64,000 nt of DNA from Adiantum capillus-veneris (Eukaryota; Streptophyta; Polypodiopsida; Polypodiales; Pteridaceae), in NCBI GenBank assembly GCA_014529385.2, contig CM043959.1:50437122-50501121 (forward strand), given 5' to 3'. Under the pieces are notes generated by a model that had not been told where the DNA came from, searched no databases, and was given only the letters and a program-made list of their open reading frames with translations. This document shows positions 24,746-35,477 of the stretch, one piece after another. How positions within the stretch are numbered: position 1 is the stretch's first letter; each line of letters begins with the position of its first letter. Position numbers and translations under genes: made by a program.

Positions 24746-27700
24746 CATGTAGATTTCCTAATCTTGTTCTTGATGGGGGTACCATTGTAGCATATCTCCA
24801 ATGAACAACAATAATTGTCAAGCCGGAGTGATGAGCTACTCGGCTAGGGCATGGAAACACTCACATGATTGGTGCGATAATCATGGAAACACAAGTGGTG
24901 ACTCTATGAAGTGAGCTTCTTGGCCTATGGAGGAGCTAAGCCACAATGTTTGGAAATCTCCACATCCACTTCTCTTCACCTCTAATCAACCTAATCACAC
25001 ACATTAATGATTGCAAGAATGCACACATCACTAATCTCATCATACAACACACTAATCACAAGCACACACACACTTAGATCCATTGAGCTTCCTTACTCTG
25101 ATCAAGCCTACATGAACACACAAAGAATAGAGGGAAATCACATAAGATTAGAGAGGGATTAAGCACTTATTACTTAAGATCAAGCTAATCAAGCATCATT
25201 AGCAATCACAAGAGAGTAATAGTGAAAGAGAATTAAGCATTGATTACTGTTAATCAAATCACACAAGTAGGGAGAAGCTCAAGGACTCCATAGCACCACA
25301 CCTCATGAGATCTCACTAAACAGTGGTCTCAACAAATGAGCTTGATAACCCTAATTCCATTTATAGATTTCCTTATATACATAGGGTAAAAATATGCATT
25401 GATCATTTTCTCAAGGCCTTCAAGGCTCCACAACTTACTAAACCTGCAACCAAGGCACACTAATTGACCTATTCTTTATAGCTTGGAACTCTCATTGAGG
25501 CCGTAACACATTACAGATATTACAATGGCTTGATATAGATTGGGAAAATTATTATACATGAACATTTTGGGAAAATATGAAAAAATTGTAACTCTAATCT
25601 TTACTTGTTTTTTGTATTTATCCTTAATGTGCATTTTTAAGGCTTGGGCCTTTAGCAGCTTTGTTATTGATGTCAGCTCAATTCACATTCCCCCCTTTTT
25701 ATTCACATTCCCCCCTTTTTATTTTAGTGCCTGTCCTCAAGCATAGCTGAGAAGTTTCCATGGAGGATAGAAGGTTGGTGATTGGTTGTTGATGGGCGTT
25801 GTTGTCTTCATTTACTATTGAGTTTGTTCCATTGTAGCATATTCATTAGCCCAAATATGTCTTAGATGTGAGAGATGATGTTGCCTTTGTCCATTATAGT
25901 AGCATAATGACGAGGCTTATATTTATTTATCAAGTGTATGTATAACAAAAGTAGAATGATAAAAATATAGATTACGGTCTAAAATCTAGGTGATCAAAGG
26001 GAAAAAATCTAGTGGAAAAATAGTATTTTTGAGATACACGCACTATGGAGTACTGATAAGCATGGAAAATATTTTCAATGTTGGTGCTTTTAAATAGACG
26101 TGATTCTAAAAGAGGTGAAGGACATGCTATGGAAGCTACCAAGTGATGTTGTGTGTTCTAGAACAAGCGTGGAGACCCCCAACAACTAGGGACCACTTGA
26201 TGTGTATGCTTGATGTGGTTATGAAGGTTAGGATGGGAGTATATGAAGCGAAGCAATGGGAAGGTCCAAAATGAATGAAAAAGATGTTTTTTTGTTGCCA
26301 AGGGAGGCCATTTAGATGCTCTCCGATTTGGCTCAAACGGCTCCTCATTTGAAGCTCTTAGGTGGAAGCTACTATGACAATTTGAAGTTGGAAACTATTA
26401 CATATCTGTGGTATGAGCAAATGCGGCTAGGTTTGGGGAATCATATGCATGTGTCAAAGACAAAGTGCTCATTATGTGGTTACTATAGGTCTTTTTCGTG
26501 CGTCAAACGGACTCCAGATGGCCAAGATATGATGATTTGAAGTTTGGACAAGGGTCATTATATGGCAGTTTTCCTACTTTGAGAGATGTGAAACTAGGTG
26601 ATTTTTGAGGAGTATCAAGGCTTTCAAAGATGTTATGAAGTGTGGGGCGGTAGCCTTAAGTTATGGCTTGGCAATGGGAGATGCTAGCAGCAAATGGCGA
26701 TCGTTTGAAGTTGGGGAGTGCAGTGGCAACATGAAGAATCTTATGTTTTTTCCTATATTGGGATGATTTATTTGAAATTGAGATGAAGGACAATGGCCTT
26801 GCCATTAGTATCAGACATATCTTGGAATGCAAGATCTTGGCAATGAGAAATAGGGCTTGAATTGGATCTGTTTGCATTGGTTTTGAAGTAGATGAAGAAA
26901 GCTCAAAAAACAAGAACTCATGGGTACTCTAATGTACAAAAAAGTTCTTTTTTCAAGTAACCAAAGGAGGGCCGCCTCTCCATGCGACATGTCAAGCATA
27001 AAACCCATATGGGGTTGTGTAGGAGACTAATGAGAGGTATATAGTGGAGAATGGTTCCATTTGAAGGTGTAGAAGAGCAAAGGAAGGGGAGCTATGGCTC
27101 CCACTTCCGCCCCCCTCGTGTGTGTGCTCATGGGTGCTATTGTGGCATGGTTAGTGGTGCCATCGGTGCTACCTCCTTTTGTTGTTGCCCTGTTTCTACC
27201 ACTGTGGGAATTGTTGGTCCCAACTCTTGTGGAGGTTATTATGGTTGGGTTCTTGCGTGGGGCCCTCCCCCTAAAGCTTTTTTGAAGGGAAAGTGGAGGT
27301 CTAAAATGGCCCTGATCGCACCACCACTGCCTGTCTCGGAGGTGGGACGCTTACTTGGAATCTTGAAAAGGAAAGTAGTCACTAGTATGGTAAATAGAAG
27401 CATGCAAAACTGAACAAAAAAAGTAAGGAAAAAGGCCTCGAGGGAAAAGGATAAAAGGGAAAAAAATTCTATTGTAGCGGTCTTTTTTTGGGAGTGGAGT
27501 AGAGAGCGCGTGCACACGGGGCTTTGGATTTTTGACCTTTCCATAGCCATACGGTGTGCTCACCCGTTAAGAAATGGTTTACTTTGTGGTTGATACATCT
27601 CCCAGAGACCGTTTTAGGCAAGGGCGGGGTCGTTCTTAAGGTTTTGAGCTGTTTTGAATGCAATACAAATTTGGATTGTAAAGCTATCAAAACCAAGAAA

Positions 27701-28117
27701 CATCAATCAAGGAAGTTCTTTGTTTGTCTCTTTGGTGTCATCTATGCAATCTAATGTACCATCTATTGTGCATGGGTGCCTATGGTAGTAGTGGAGCCCC
27801 AAGTTGTGTGTATGTGTGCAAGGAGGCTAGAGATATTCACTAAGGGTTATTGTATGGTGGCACATGCTTGTGCAATAACGGAGTTTTACAAGGCAAAAAG
27901 GTGGATATTACAAAGGAAGGTTCTATATATAGGGGTCAAAAAGGCATTTTTGGTGCACGTAGGTGACATCCCTCTAGTATCACTAGTGAATCCCTCAAGG
28001 TATTTAGATGCATATGAGTGTTCTCTGGTTGGTGGTTGAAATTGGGTGCTTGGGAATTTGCAAGCGTGAGTTGTATTGAGGGTTTGGTGTATCTCCACCA
28101 AAGTGTTTTTCTAGGTG
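24746..28117. other. No recognisable gene; LTR-like sequence on the minus strand
   Basis: At 24785-25686 a segment starting TGTAGCATATC and ending near AATTCA is followed by a duplicated pyrimidine tract (a purine tract on the minus strand). Minus-strand GTATATAAGG lies at about 25370. Together these could be one LTR of a minus-strand element. The rest (25740-28117) contains only short chance frames. The frame at 27094-27285 is hydrophobic but has no family likeness. Confidence 0.35.
25681..25720. repeat. Tandem duplication of a 20-bp polypyrimidine tract
   Basis: ATTCACATTCCCCCCTTTTT occurs twice with no difference. On the minus strand this is a doubled purine run of the kind that primes plus-strand synthesis next to an LTR. 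Confidence 0.85.
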
Positions 28118-28985
28118 ATATGGATGAAAAATTGAAGGCGATAAAGCAAGATGTAGCTGAAGAATTCAATGTTTTTCTTGAAATATTTGAAGCTTGTTAG
28201 GAAAAATTGGCTACTACTAGACAACTAGCAAATCGAGAATACTTCAAATCGGATAAATTTATGGGGTGTTTGCATCCTAAGGTTTGAGAAAAGGTGGACT
28301 TTGAGAGCCCAAAGAATTACAATGGAGTTGTGGCTATTGCAAAAGAAAAAAGCCACAGAATAAAGAGAAAGATAGAGTAGGGATCTTTGCGCTGGGATAC
28401 CGTTGCTCCTGCATAGGCACAAAATCATAGGGAAGAAGTCCAGACGGAAAATTAAGGAAACCGAGGTGTGGAAACCATTCCTCAATAGTGGGTACGTACA
28501 TCTCAAGACTCTTCTAAGCACATGAAAGAGTTGCACTTGAGTGTTATGGATAGAGGACAACCAAGAGGCAGGCGTGAAGAGCTAGACCGCTACCTAGGTG
28601 CTGCTACAACTATGGAGACAAAGGAAATTTTGCTCCAAATTGTCCTCATCTTCCAAGGAAAATGGGGGTTATGTATCCGTTATTTGGCAAGGGTAGAGGT
28701 GAGGAAGTCCCTAATGAAGCTAGAGAGCCGCATGTCGATGGCATCCACCACCCCTTGCACCAGGACCTCTAGGTAATGAAGTTGTCCCAAGAGTCAATAT
28801 TATTGGAGTCAATAAATAGGATGTGGATGTTCTAGCTAGCAAGAGAGCTAGTAATGAGAAGGAGACAAAGACGAAAAGAGAGATGAGAAGCCGTAAAGGG
28901 AAGGCAAAGGTGGATGAAGGTTGTGAGCATGTAGAGCCAAGTAGAAGAAAAAGATGGAGGAAGATAAAGCAAGAAAATTTCTAGC
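28118..28985 (+). pseudogene. Gag remnant with damaged zinc knuckle (gypsy)
   Basis: Reading through several stops, 28118-28540 gives a Gag-like frame (DMDEKLKAIKQDVAEEF, EKVDFESPKNYNGVVAIAKEK). After a frameshift, 28602-28649 reads CYNYGDKGNFAPNCPH. This is a CCHC knuckle in which the second Cys is Tyr and the His is Asn. A basic tail follows. It belongs to a different Gag family from B and C. I cannot assign it to a particular element here. Confidence 0.55.
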
Positions 28986-29237
28986 CTGGTTGTGAGTATC
29001 TTGAATATGACTTGGTGAGTGATGTTAAATGTAGTGTACCTATAATTTCAATAAAACTTTTACACCCATTTTTTGCATAAATTAAAGCATATGAAGATGC
29101 ATGCTAATTTTTAAACATAAGACGAGTGATTCATAGAATTAATCGGATAAAAAATTGAGTATCGAATGAAGATTTTATAAAATTCTAATGTTTTTATAAG
29201 CGCATGTATTGAAGAGTAACCTTAATTTTTTGAGCTT

Positions 29238-29351
29238 GGATAAAGAAGAGCTTCTTTACCTAAATCTAAGCAGAAGTAGTGGCCAAGAGACTCTGGATAA
29301 AGAAGAGCCTCTTTACCTAAAATCAAGCAAAAGTAGTGGCCAATAATATCG
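29238..29351. repeat. Tandem duplication, 57-bp unit
   Basis: GGATAAAGAAGAGCYTCTTTACCTAAA and AAGTAGTGGCCAA recur with a 57-bp offset. Confidence 0.8.
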
Positions 29352-29680
29352 ACTCTCTAAGCTTCGCCCAAAATACACGGCTGGGCTCTTTGCGAGAGAG
29401 AAAGATAAATAAGTAAATAGATAATAATAAGTAAATAAATTCTATGGCAAAAAGTCATGCGAGCCAAAAAGATGAGAAAAAAATAACAATGCTCTCAACC
29501 CACAAGAATATCGACGCCCACAACCTATAAAAGGACGTCGAGAGCACTCATAACAGAAGCACAGATTGACAATGCAAGAGATCTGCATCAATAAATCTTC
29601 TACAAGGTGGCGAGAGCAAACCACCTTTCACAACAAAAATCACAAAGCCTTTGTTGGAATCGTTGACTACGCGCGAAAGA

Positions 29681-29734
29681 GTTCACCATCTCTATCTCGT
29701 TCACCATCTCTACCTCATTCACCATCTGTACTTT
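29681..29734. repeat. 18-bp minisatellite, three copies
   Basis: The unit GTTCACCATCTCTATCTC repeats three times with few changes. In one frame it reads as a Val-His-His-Leu-Tyr-Leu repeat. Confidence 0.85.
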
Positions 29735-29950
29735 GCTCAGCTACGAGCATGGTTATCAGCAAGAGATGGCTCCAAAGAAAATTATGAAGAGTGGCAAGAC
29801 CGTTTTGGCTCCTTTCAAAGAAACACCAGGAACTCCAATGCCATACAGAATCCTCCATCAACCTTGTAGACAGACTCACAAGAGATCGAAGTTCCTCATG
29901 GCGATGCTCAAATGCGGATGATCCGAGTACCTGCACCTGCTCTACAGTGA

Positions 29951-29955
29951 AGCTT
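29951..29955. repeat. Left target-site duplication of element E
   Basis: AGCTT lies immediately before the LTR and recurs at 38781-38785. Confidence 0.9.
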
Positions 29956-31580
29956 TGTAATGAAATTGGCCCATTTAATTTGAGAGTAGTGGAAATTAAT
30001 GAGAGTACTTTTGAGAAATGACTTTGTGAGCATAGCGGGTGAGCAACATAATCATAGCAATTAGTTAACTTGGCATCAACAATACTTTTGCAAGAGAGAG
30101 AATTTAGAGAACATGACAACAGTTGAGGACCGGATTTATGTGGAGCCGGTCCCCCCTCCAATAGGCATTTGTATTATGATTTCTCCCATTAAGAGAGACT
30201 TGTTACAATACAATCTTTGTGTTCCTTGTGACCTAGGTGATGCAATGAATATGGAAAGCTTCATGCATCACAAACATAACATAAAATTGAAGAAATCTTT
30301 AAACATCCCAAGCCTCAGTCCTAAGACCTCAAACACCTTCGAAGGTGGAGAGAGCTAGCAGGGAATGAGGGTAGGGAAGAGGAAGAAGAAACATTTCGTA
30401 GGAGAAAGAATTAGTTCCTCACTTATCATAACTCTTGTTGCTAGCATACATAATAGCATAGTAATGAAGAAGAAGGATATGGAAAGCTTAAGCATTGAAG
30501 CATGGCTCTTGGTTGGATTTGCACTCCATATCCAAGAGTGTTGGTGTAGGCTCTCAACCTCTAATTGCTTGGAGAAGGAGAGGGAGTTCTTGCACTTTGC
30601 ATAGCACACAATGAGATTGTTTGTGAGTGTGTGTGGGTGAGTACACCCCCAAAGAAACCCTCTAACTTGCTTGGGTCGACCCCCCCTTGTAGCTCATGCT
30701 TGAAGCTCATTGGACCCCTCCAGGCCTAGCGAATCACAAGGAGGAGGCATTACAAGCAGAAAGGGTAGCCTTGAGACAAGTGTCCCCCTTTTCGCTTTGA
30801 GAGAGAGGGATAGATAAATGCTAAATCAATTAATTAAATATCCTAAATTATTATTGGACCCCTTGGGTGGCCAACCAATAGGCTTCAGGCACACCATGAG
30901 GGCAACATGAGGAGGAACTTGACAAGTGCCCCTTTTGCTTTCTTTGTACCATGCATGCCTTGTGTGAGTGTGTGGGTGCTCTCTCTCATCCCCCCTCATG
31001 TCGGGCTCGACCCCTCCTTGTAGGGATTGAATCTTTGAATTTTTGACACCTCAACCCCTCATGCATAGGCCAAGTTCCCACCACAAGCTTGGCTCATAAG
31101 CACTTTAAGCTTGGGCTGGGTTCTCACCTCAAGTGCAACCCTAGCATCTCAAGCATGTCAAGAACCTCAAGAATTTCAATAATTAAGCACCTCAAGCATC
31201 TCAAGCACCTCAATCATCAAGCACCTCAAGCCCCTTAGTCATCAATCATGACAAGCAGGACAAGCACCTTGAGTTGGGTCGGGTTCCTGCGCCTCAAGCT
31301 CAGCCCTAGCTTACCTAAGGTCAAAGGCCTTTTACACACATTATTGGAGGTCTTAAATGAATCTAACCCTAAGGTCTTATGCTCCATTTGTTAGCCTTGC
31401 TCTTTGATAGACCATCTCTCATTTGGGCCCCTTTACCATTGGCCCAGTGTTGAGATAGATCCAGAAGCACATGTCTATATCTTAACACTTGTTCCCGTTT
31501 ATTCTCCCACATTAAGTGATCAATTTAATATGAGAAAATCATTTGGGTTGGTTAGATATTAGATATTAGATTTTATGACA
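29956..31580 (-). repeat. 3' LTR of element E
   Basis: 1,625 bp, matching 37200-38780 along its length. It includes a long run of degenerate CTCAAGCAYCT repeats at about 31140-31270 that is longer than in the other copy. Confidence 0.95.
31140..31270. repeat. Low-complexity CTCAAGCA repeat in LTR
   Basis: Short units of the type CTCAAGCACCTCAAGCATCT repeat imperfectly. The right LTR has fewer copies (38400-38470), so the tract changes by slippage. Confidence 0.75.
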
Positions 31581-31594
31581 TTACCTCTCTCTTG
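31581..31594 (-). promoter_or_regulatory. Polypurine tract of element E
   Basis: On the minus strand AAGAGAGAGGTAA ends directly at the 3' LTR start. It is the expected primer for plus-strand DNA synthesis. Confidence 0.8.
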
Positions 31595-31939
31595 AAATCA
31601 TAGTCGTCCTCGACTATGAGGTAGAATAGATAAATCCTTAGTCATTAGTCAATTTTACTTAGCGGGTAGAGGATCCCTTTTTACCCTACAACATCTTTCC
31701 AAGATGGATGAATAATCCATTTGGTGCTTGGGAGACATAGCTATTGCAAGCATGTTTGGTCTTTAGTCCATTTCATTCTCCCAAAGTAGAGTGACAAATT
31801 CTACTTGGTGTTTGAGAGACGTCGTCATCACAAACATGATTCTAAGTATGCATACTAGTTAAATTTGTGCACAATTAAAAAGAGGACTAGTCTTATAAGA
31901 CAAAAACATGAGTCATTTAAAAGAAATTTGTACATTTGC

Positions 31940-33163
31940 TTACTCTAATGTAGCATTGTAAGCATTGACAAGGTTCATACTATCCTTAAGCTGTATTCCT
32001 TGCATCCATCTAGCATCTTCAAAAGGATAATTTTTGAACTTAATAAGATACCGTCGGATAATCTTACCATGTCCTAGTACCTTGTCTTCATGCCAAAGAA
32101 CAGCTTCGGGTTGTAGCACCTCTTCTTGGTCTTCAACTTCAGGAGGGTCTTCAATAATTGGTTCAGTTGGTGGCTCTCCCTTGTAGGGCTTAAGTAGGCT
32201 TACATGAAAGGCATTGTGTATGAGCCAATGGTTGGGCAACTTGAGTTGATAAGCCATCTCATTGATGGGCTTCAAGATTTGTAAAGGACCATAGTATCTT
32301 TTTGCTAGTTTAGCATAATACTTTTGATGGCCCATAGGATTTTGGCCCATCGTTTGCCTTAATCGAGCCTTAGGAAACTTGAGTAAGAGCCAATCATTTT
32401 CTTTGAACATTAAGGCTCTTCTATGCTTAGCTTTTTGCACTTGTTGAGAGATGTACATAGCCTCCTTAATCTTTTGAAAAGATTCTTGTAGGTCACGGCT
32501 ATACTCATCGACGGCGAAGATCTTCCCATGTACTTTGAGTAGCAAGGGACTTTTAGGTCTTCTCTCAATGATCTCAAAAGGTTCTTTTCCCATAGAAGTA
32601 TGTACAGTATTATTGTAGGCATACTCTACAAGAGGTGAGTACTTTTCCCATTGTGAGCGTTGATCTACTTCAACAACATAAGTCTTGAGTAGATCGAGTA
32701 TCGTGAGATTGGATGTCTCACTTTGGCAATCCATTTGTGGGTGATAGGCCAAAGAGAAATTCAATCTTGTTCCTAGATTTTCAAAGAGACCTTTCCAGAA
32801 ATTACTGGTCATTCTAGGATCTCTATCTGACAGGATGAATGTGGGTAATCCATGGTGCTTGAAAATCTGAGATATGAAGAGAGTTGCCATTTGATGTGCC
32901 TTAATAGTCTTTTTGACAGGAATAAAATGTGCTTGCTTACTAAACCTGTCAACTATTGTCCATATTCCTGTATTCCCATGGATAGACTTGGGTAATCCAA
33001 AGATCAAATCCATGGATATACTCTCCCATGGTGAATTTGGAATAGGAAATGGCTGGAGTAATCCAGGTTGCTTCCCTCTATCATACTTGGTCTTTTGGCA
33101 TACTACACATTTTGAAACATACCCTTGTATGTCCACTTTCATGGTAGGCCAATAGAAGTACAT
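31940..33163 (-). CDS. Integrase with chromodomain, element E
   Basis: This 407-codon frame inserts the element's cDNA. The zinc-module cysteines are in SKCVVCQK (residues 18-24). The two zinc histidines lie upstream in the same frame, beyond a single TGA. The catalytic triad is complete: Asp52 (SMDLIFGLP), Asp113 (LSDRDPRMTS) and Glu149 (DCQSETSN). A GPY/F-like module (RYYGPLQILK) is followed by KLPNHWLIHNAFHVSLLKP. The C-terminus is a chromodomain (KVLGHGKIIRRYLIKFKNY, then ARWM) in place of the usual aromatic cage with Trp-Glu. The TGA at 33173-33175 has probably replaced an Arg codon and splits the protein. The ATG at 33163 is internal to the original polyprotein. Confidence 0.9.
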   Translation of the reverse strand: MYFYWPTMKVDIQGYVSKCVVCQKTKYDRGKQPGLLQPFPIPNSPWESISMDLIFGLPKSIHGNTGIWTIVDRFSKQAHFIPVKKTIKAHQMATLFISQIFKHHGLPTFILSDRDPRMTSNFWKGLFENLGTRLNFSLAYHPQMDCQSETSNLTILDLLKTYVVEVDQRSQWEKYSPLVEYAYNNTVHTSMGKEPFEIIERRPKSPLLLKVHGKIFAVDEYSRDLQESFQKIKEAMYISQQVQKAKHRRALMFKENDWLLLKFPKARLRQTMGQNPMGHQKYYAKLAKRYYGPLQILKPINEMAYQLKLPNHWLIHNAFHVSLLKPYKGEPPTEPIIEDPPEVEDQEEVLQPEAVLWHEDKVLGHGKIIRRYLIKFKNYPFEDARWMQGIQLKDSMNLVNAYNATLE

Positions 33164-33172
33164 CTCTACTCC

Positions 33173-33882
33173 TCAGAGAGTAGGTTGAATACCTCTATGC
33201 CCCGCATATGGAGGAGCATGGGATTCATACATATCTTTCTCACGAAGGGAATGGGTAACACATAGCCTATTTCCTTGGAGAAGATAACCATCCTGCAAGG
33301 TGAAAGGTTCCTCTTTCTTCCCCAAAGCAAGGGCTGACATTATGTCTCTAAAGTCAGGGTCAATAGAATACTCATCTATCATAGAGGATAGATCATTGTG
33401 AGTAGCTATAGACACCGCATTATGTCTCTAAAGTCAGGATCAATAGCATACTCATCTATCATAGAGGATAGATCATTGTGAGTAGCTATAGACACCGCAT
33501 TAACTTTGGGTCGTCGTGAAAGTGCATCGGCCACTTGATTGTGCTTACCAGCTATGTGAGCAATATGGAAATTAAATTGCGAAAGAAAATTTTCCCACCT
33601 CATTTGTTTGTCGAAAAGCTTGGTTTGCGTCATGAAATACTTGAGACTTTGGTGGTCCGTTTGTAGGATAAATGGAGTCCCCAATAGGTAGTGCTTCCAT
33701 GTGTCTAGGGCATGTAGAACAGCTAAAAGATCTTTCTCATAAATGCCCAAGACTCGTTCATCAATATTGAGCCTTCGGCTCTCATATGCTATGGCATGCC
33801 CTTCTTGAAGCAAAACTGCTCCAAGAAAATCACCACAAGCATCACATTGGACCTCAAATGGCTTTGAGAGATCCGGAAGCAC
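33173..33882 (-). pseudogene. RNase H and zinc-module start, element E, split by 80-bp duplication
   Basis: The frame 33882-33406 carries RNase H (FEVQCDACGDFLGAVLLQ, LAVLHALDTWKHYLLG, TDHQSLKYF) and the tether ending in NQVADALSRR. It is cut by a direct duplication of 80 bp (33341-33420 and 33421-33500), which is not a multiple of three. The lower frame (33415-33173) resumes at VSIATHNDLSSMIDEY and reaches the first zinc histidines (SHAPPYAGH). A product would need the duplication removed. Confidence 0.85.
33341..33500. repeat. Tandem duplication, 80-bp unit in pol of element E
   Basis: TATGTCTCTAAAGTCAGG begins each copy at 33341 and 33421. The two copies differ at only a couple of bases, so it is a recent event. 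Confidence 0.95.
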
Positions 33883-35327
33883 GAGGACTGGTTGGGAAGT
33901 AAGCTTCTCTTGAGCTTTTCAAAAGCATTTTTCTCCTTAGCAGTCCACACAAACTTAACGTTCTTCTTATTTAAGTCGTGTAGTGGTCTTGCTACTTGAG
34001 AGAATTTTGCTATGAAGCGTCTATAGTATGCAGACATACCAACAATGCGTTTTAGCTCATGTAGATTTCTTGGGTTAGGCCATGCTTTTATTACCTCTAA
34101 CTTTGATGGATCCATTTGGATACCAGCTTTAGAGATAATATGACCTAGGTATTGAATCTCTTGTAGGAAGAATTCGCTTTTCTTTTGGTTGAGAAAAAGC
34201 TTGTTCTCCCTCAATGCTTGAAAAATCACTTCGAGATGTTGCTTATGTTCCTCCAAAGACTTGGAGTAGATGATGATATCATCAAAGAAAACTCCAGTGA
34301 ATTTGCGGTATGGTCTAAAAATTTTCTCCATCAAACGATTGAACGTAGCTGGTGCATTAGTCGAGCCAAAAGGCATGACTAGATATTCATAAAGACCAAA
34401 CGTTGTGCGAAACGCGGTCTTTAAGACATCTTCATCCACTATCCTTATTTGATGATAGCCACTCTTAAGGGCAATCCTATTGAAGTAGGTCGAGCCTTGT
34501 AGCTTATCAAACAGATCCTCTACCCGAGGTATGGGAAATCTGTTTTTGATAGTGATATGGTTTAGTGCTCTATAGTCCACACACATACGGTATGTACCAT
34601 CTTTCTTTTGCACTAAAAGGACAGGAGAACAAAAGGGAGAGTAACTAGGCCTCACCATCCCTTTGTCTACCAGCTCTTGTACTTGCCTCATGATCTCCTC
34701 TTGTTTACCTTGTGAGACTTGATAAGGAGGCTTGTTAGGTGGTGAGCTTCCAGGAATGAGCTCAATACAATGGTCATCATCCCCTCGTTTTGGAGGTAAG
34801 TCCATAGGGATATGATCAATGAACACATCTTGGAATCCTTTTAGAAAATTAGACAAGTCTAACTCTTCTTGATTCCTATCATTTACATTTGATGAAACAT
34901 TAGTATCTTTTAGAGACTCTTTGAAAAAAATCATGTACGCAGAAACTAAGCTCTTCATTGACTTATCAAAAGCAAGAGGATTTACAAGTGGAATAGTGTG
35001 ACCACACTCACTAGCATCTATATACATGTTCTTTACCCTGTAGGTGAAGTAGATTCTCCTTTCAGGGAACTTCATGTTGGCAGCCATGCGATCAAACCAT
35101 GGTGCCCCTAGGATAACATCCTCATGTTGGAGAGGAGAGATGAAGAAGTCTTCCTTGTCGACATAGCTTTGTACATGAAGCCTCAACTTCCCAATCAAGG
35201 TAGTAATGGAGGCTTGTTGTCCCTTGAAAGATGCATCAGCCACTACTATATCTCCCATCGATTGCATGCCCAACTTGGTGGCCAACTCCATTGATATGAA
35301 GTTAAGAGTAGAGCCAGGGTCAAACAA
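33789..35327 (-). CDS. Protease-reverse transcriptase, element E
   Basis: This 512-codon frame is in phase with gag and is open up to the TGA at 35478. Near its start is a retropepsin active site of the Asp-Pro-Gly type (LFDPGSTLNFIS); the flap and DVILGAPWF follow. RT begins at about residue 190 (YRMCVDYRALN). In motif A the catalytic aspartate is replaced: FNRIALKSGYH where related elements read Lys-Ile-Asp-Leu. The FFDD active site (VFFDDIIIYSK) is intact. The frame ends in the wrong phase after a one-base loss near 33910; the correct phase continues in RNase H. The annotated ATG is internal and the true product would be a Gag-Pol polyprotein. Confidence 0.9.
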   Translation of the reverse strand: MFDPGSTLNFISMELATKLGMQSMGDIVVADASFKGQQASITTLIGKLRLHVQSYVDKEDFFISPLQHEDVILGAPWFDRMAANMKFPERRIYFTYRVKNMYIDASECGHTIPLVNPLAFDKSMKSLVSAYMIFFKESLKDTNVSSNVNDRNQEELDLSNFLKGFQDVFIDHIPMDLPPKRGDDDHCIELIPGSSPPNKPPYQVSQGKQEEIMRQVQELVDKGMVRPSYSPFCSPVLLVQKKDGTYRMCVDYRALNHITIKNRFPIPRVEDLFDKLQGSTYFNRIALKSGYHQIRIVDEDVLKTAFRTTFGLYEYLVMPFGSTNAPATFNRLMEKIFRPYRKFTGVFFDDIIIYSKSLEEHKQHLEVIFQALRENKLFLNQKKSEFFLQEIQYLGHIISKAGIQMDPSKLEVIKAWPNPRNLHELKRIVGMSAYYRRFIAKFSQVARPLHDLNKKNVKFVWTAKEKNAFEKLKRSLLPNQSSCFRISQSHLRSNVMLVVIFLEQFCFKKGMP

Positions 35328-35477
35328 GATGAAGGCATCATGCTTTCTTACCTTTCCCCAAGCATAGAAAAGTGATGATCCTTTGCAATGAGCATCCTCT
35401 TTTGGAGCTTTGATGGTGGAAGCCCTAGGAGTCTCATTGCGAGTATTCTTCTTGGGGCAAGAACGATAGCCATCATG

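Larger units (their letters stand above)
28986..29955. other. No gene; possible LTR fragment with TATA box
   Basis: CCTATAAAAGG at about 29525 lies upstream of two tandem repeats. Element E later inserted at 29956. No LTR ends could be set. Confidence 0.35.

Noticed and set aside
27094-27285. Hydrophobic plus-strand frame that could suggest a membrane protein
   Set aside because: Only 63 codons, no homologous copy in the window, and overlapping frames are equally open. The Leu/Val content follows from the GT-rich composition.
29791-30161. Minus-strand frame of 148 codons
   Set aside because: It crosses the boundary between flanking DNA and the LTR of element E, and its second half recurs in the other LTR (37142-37420). 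Not a gene.
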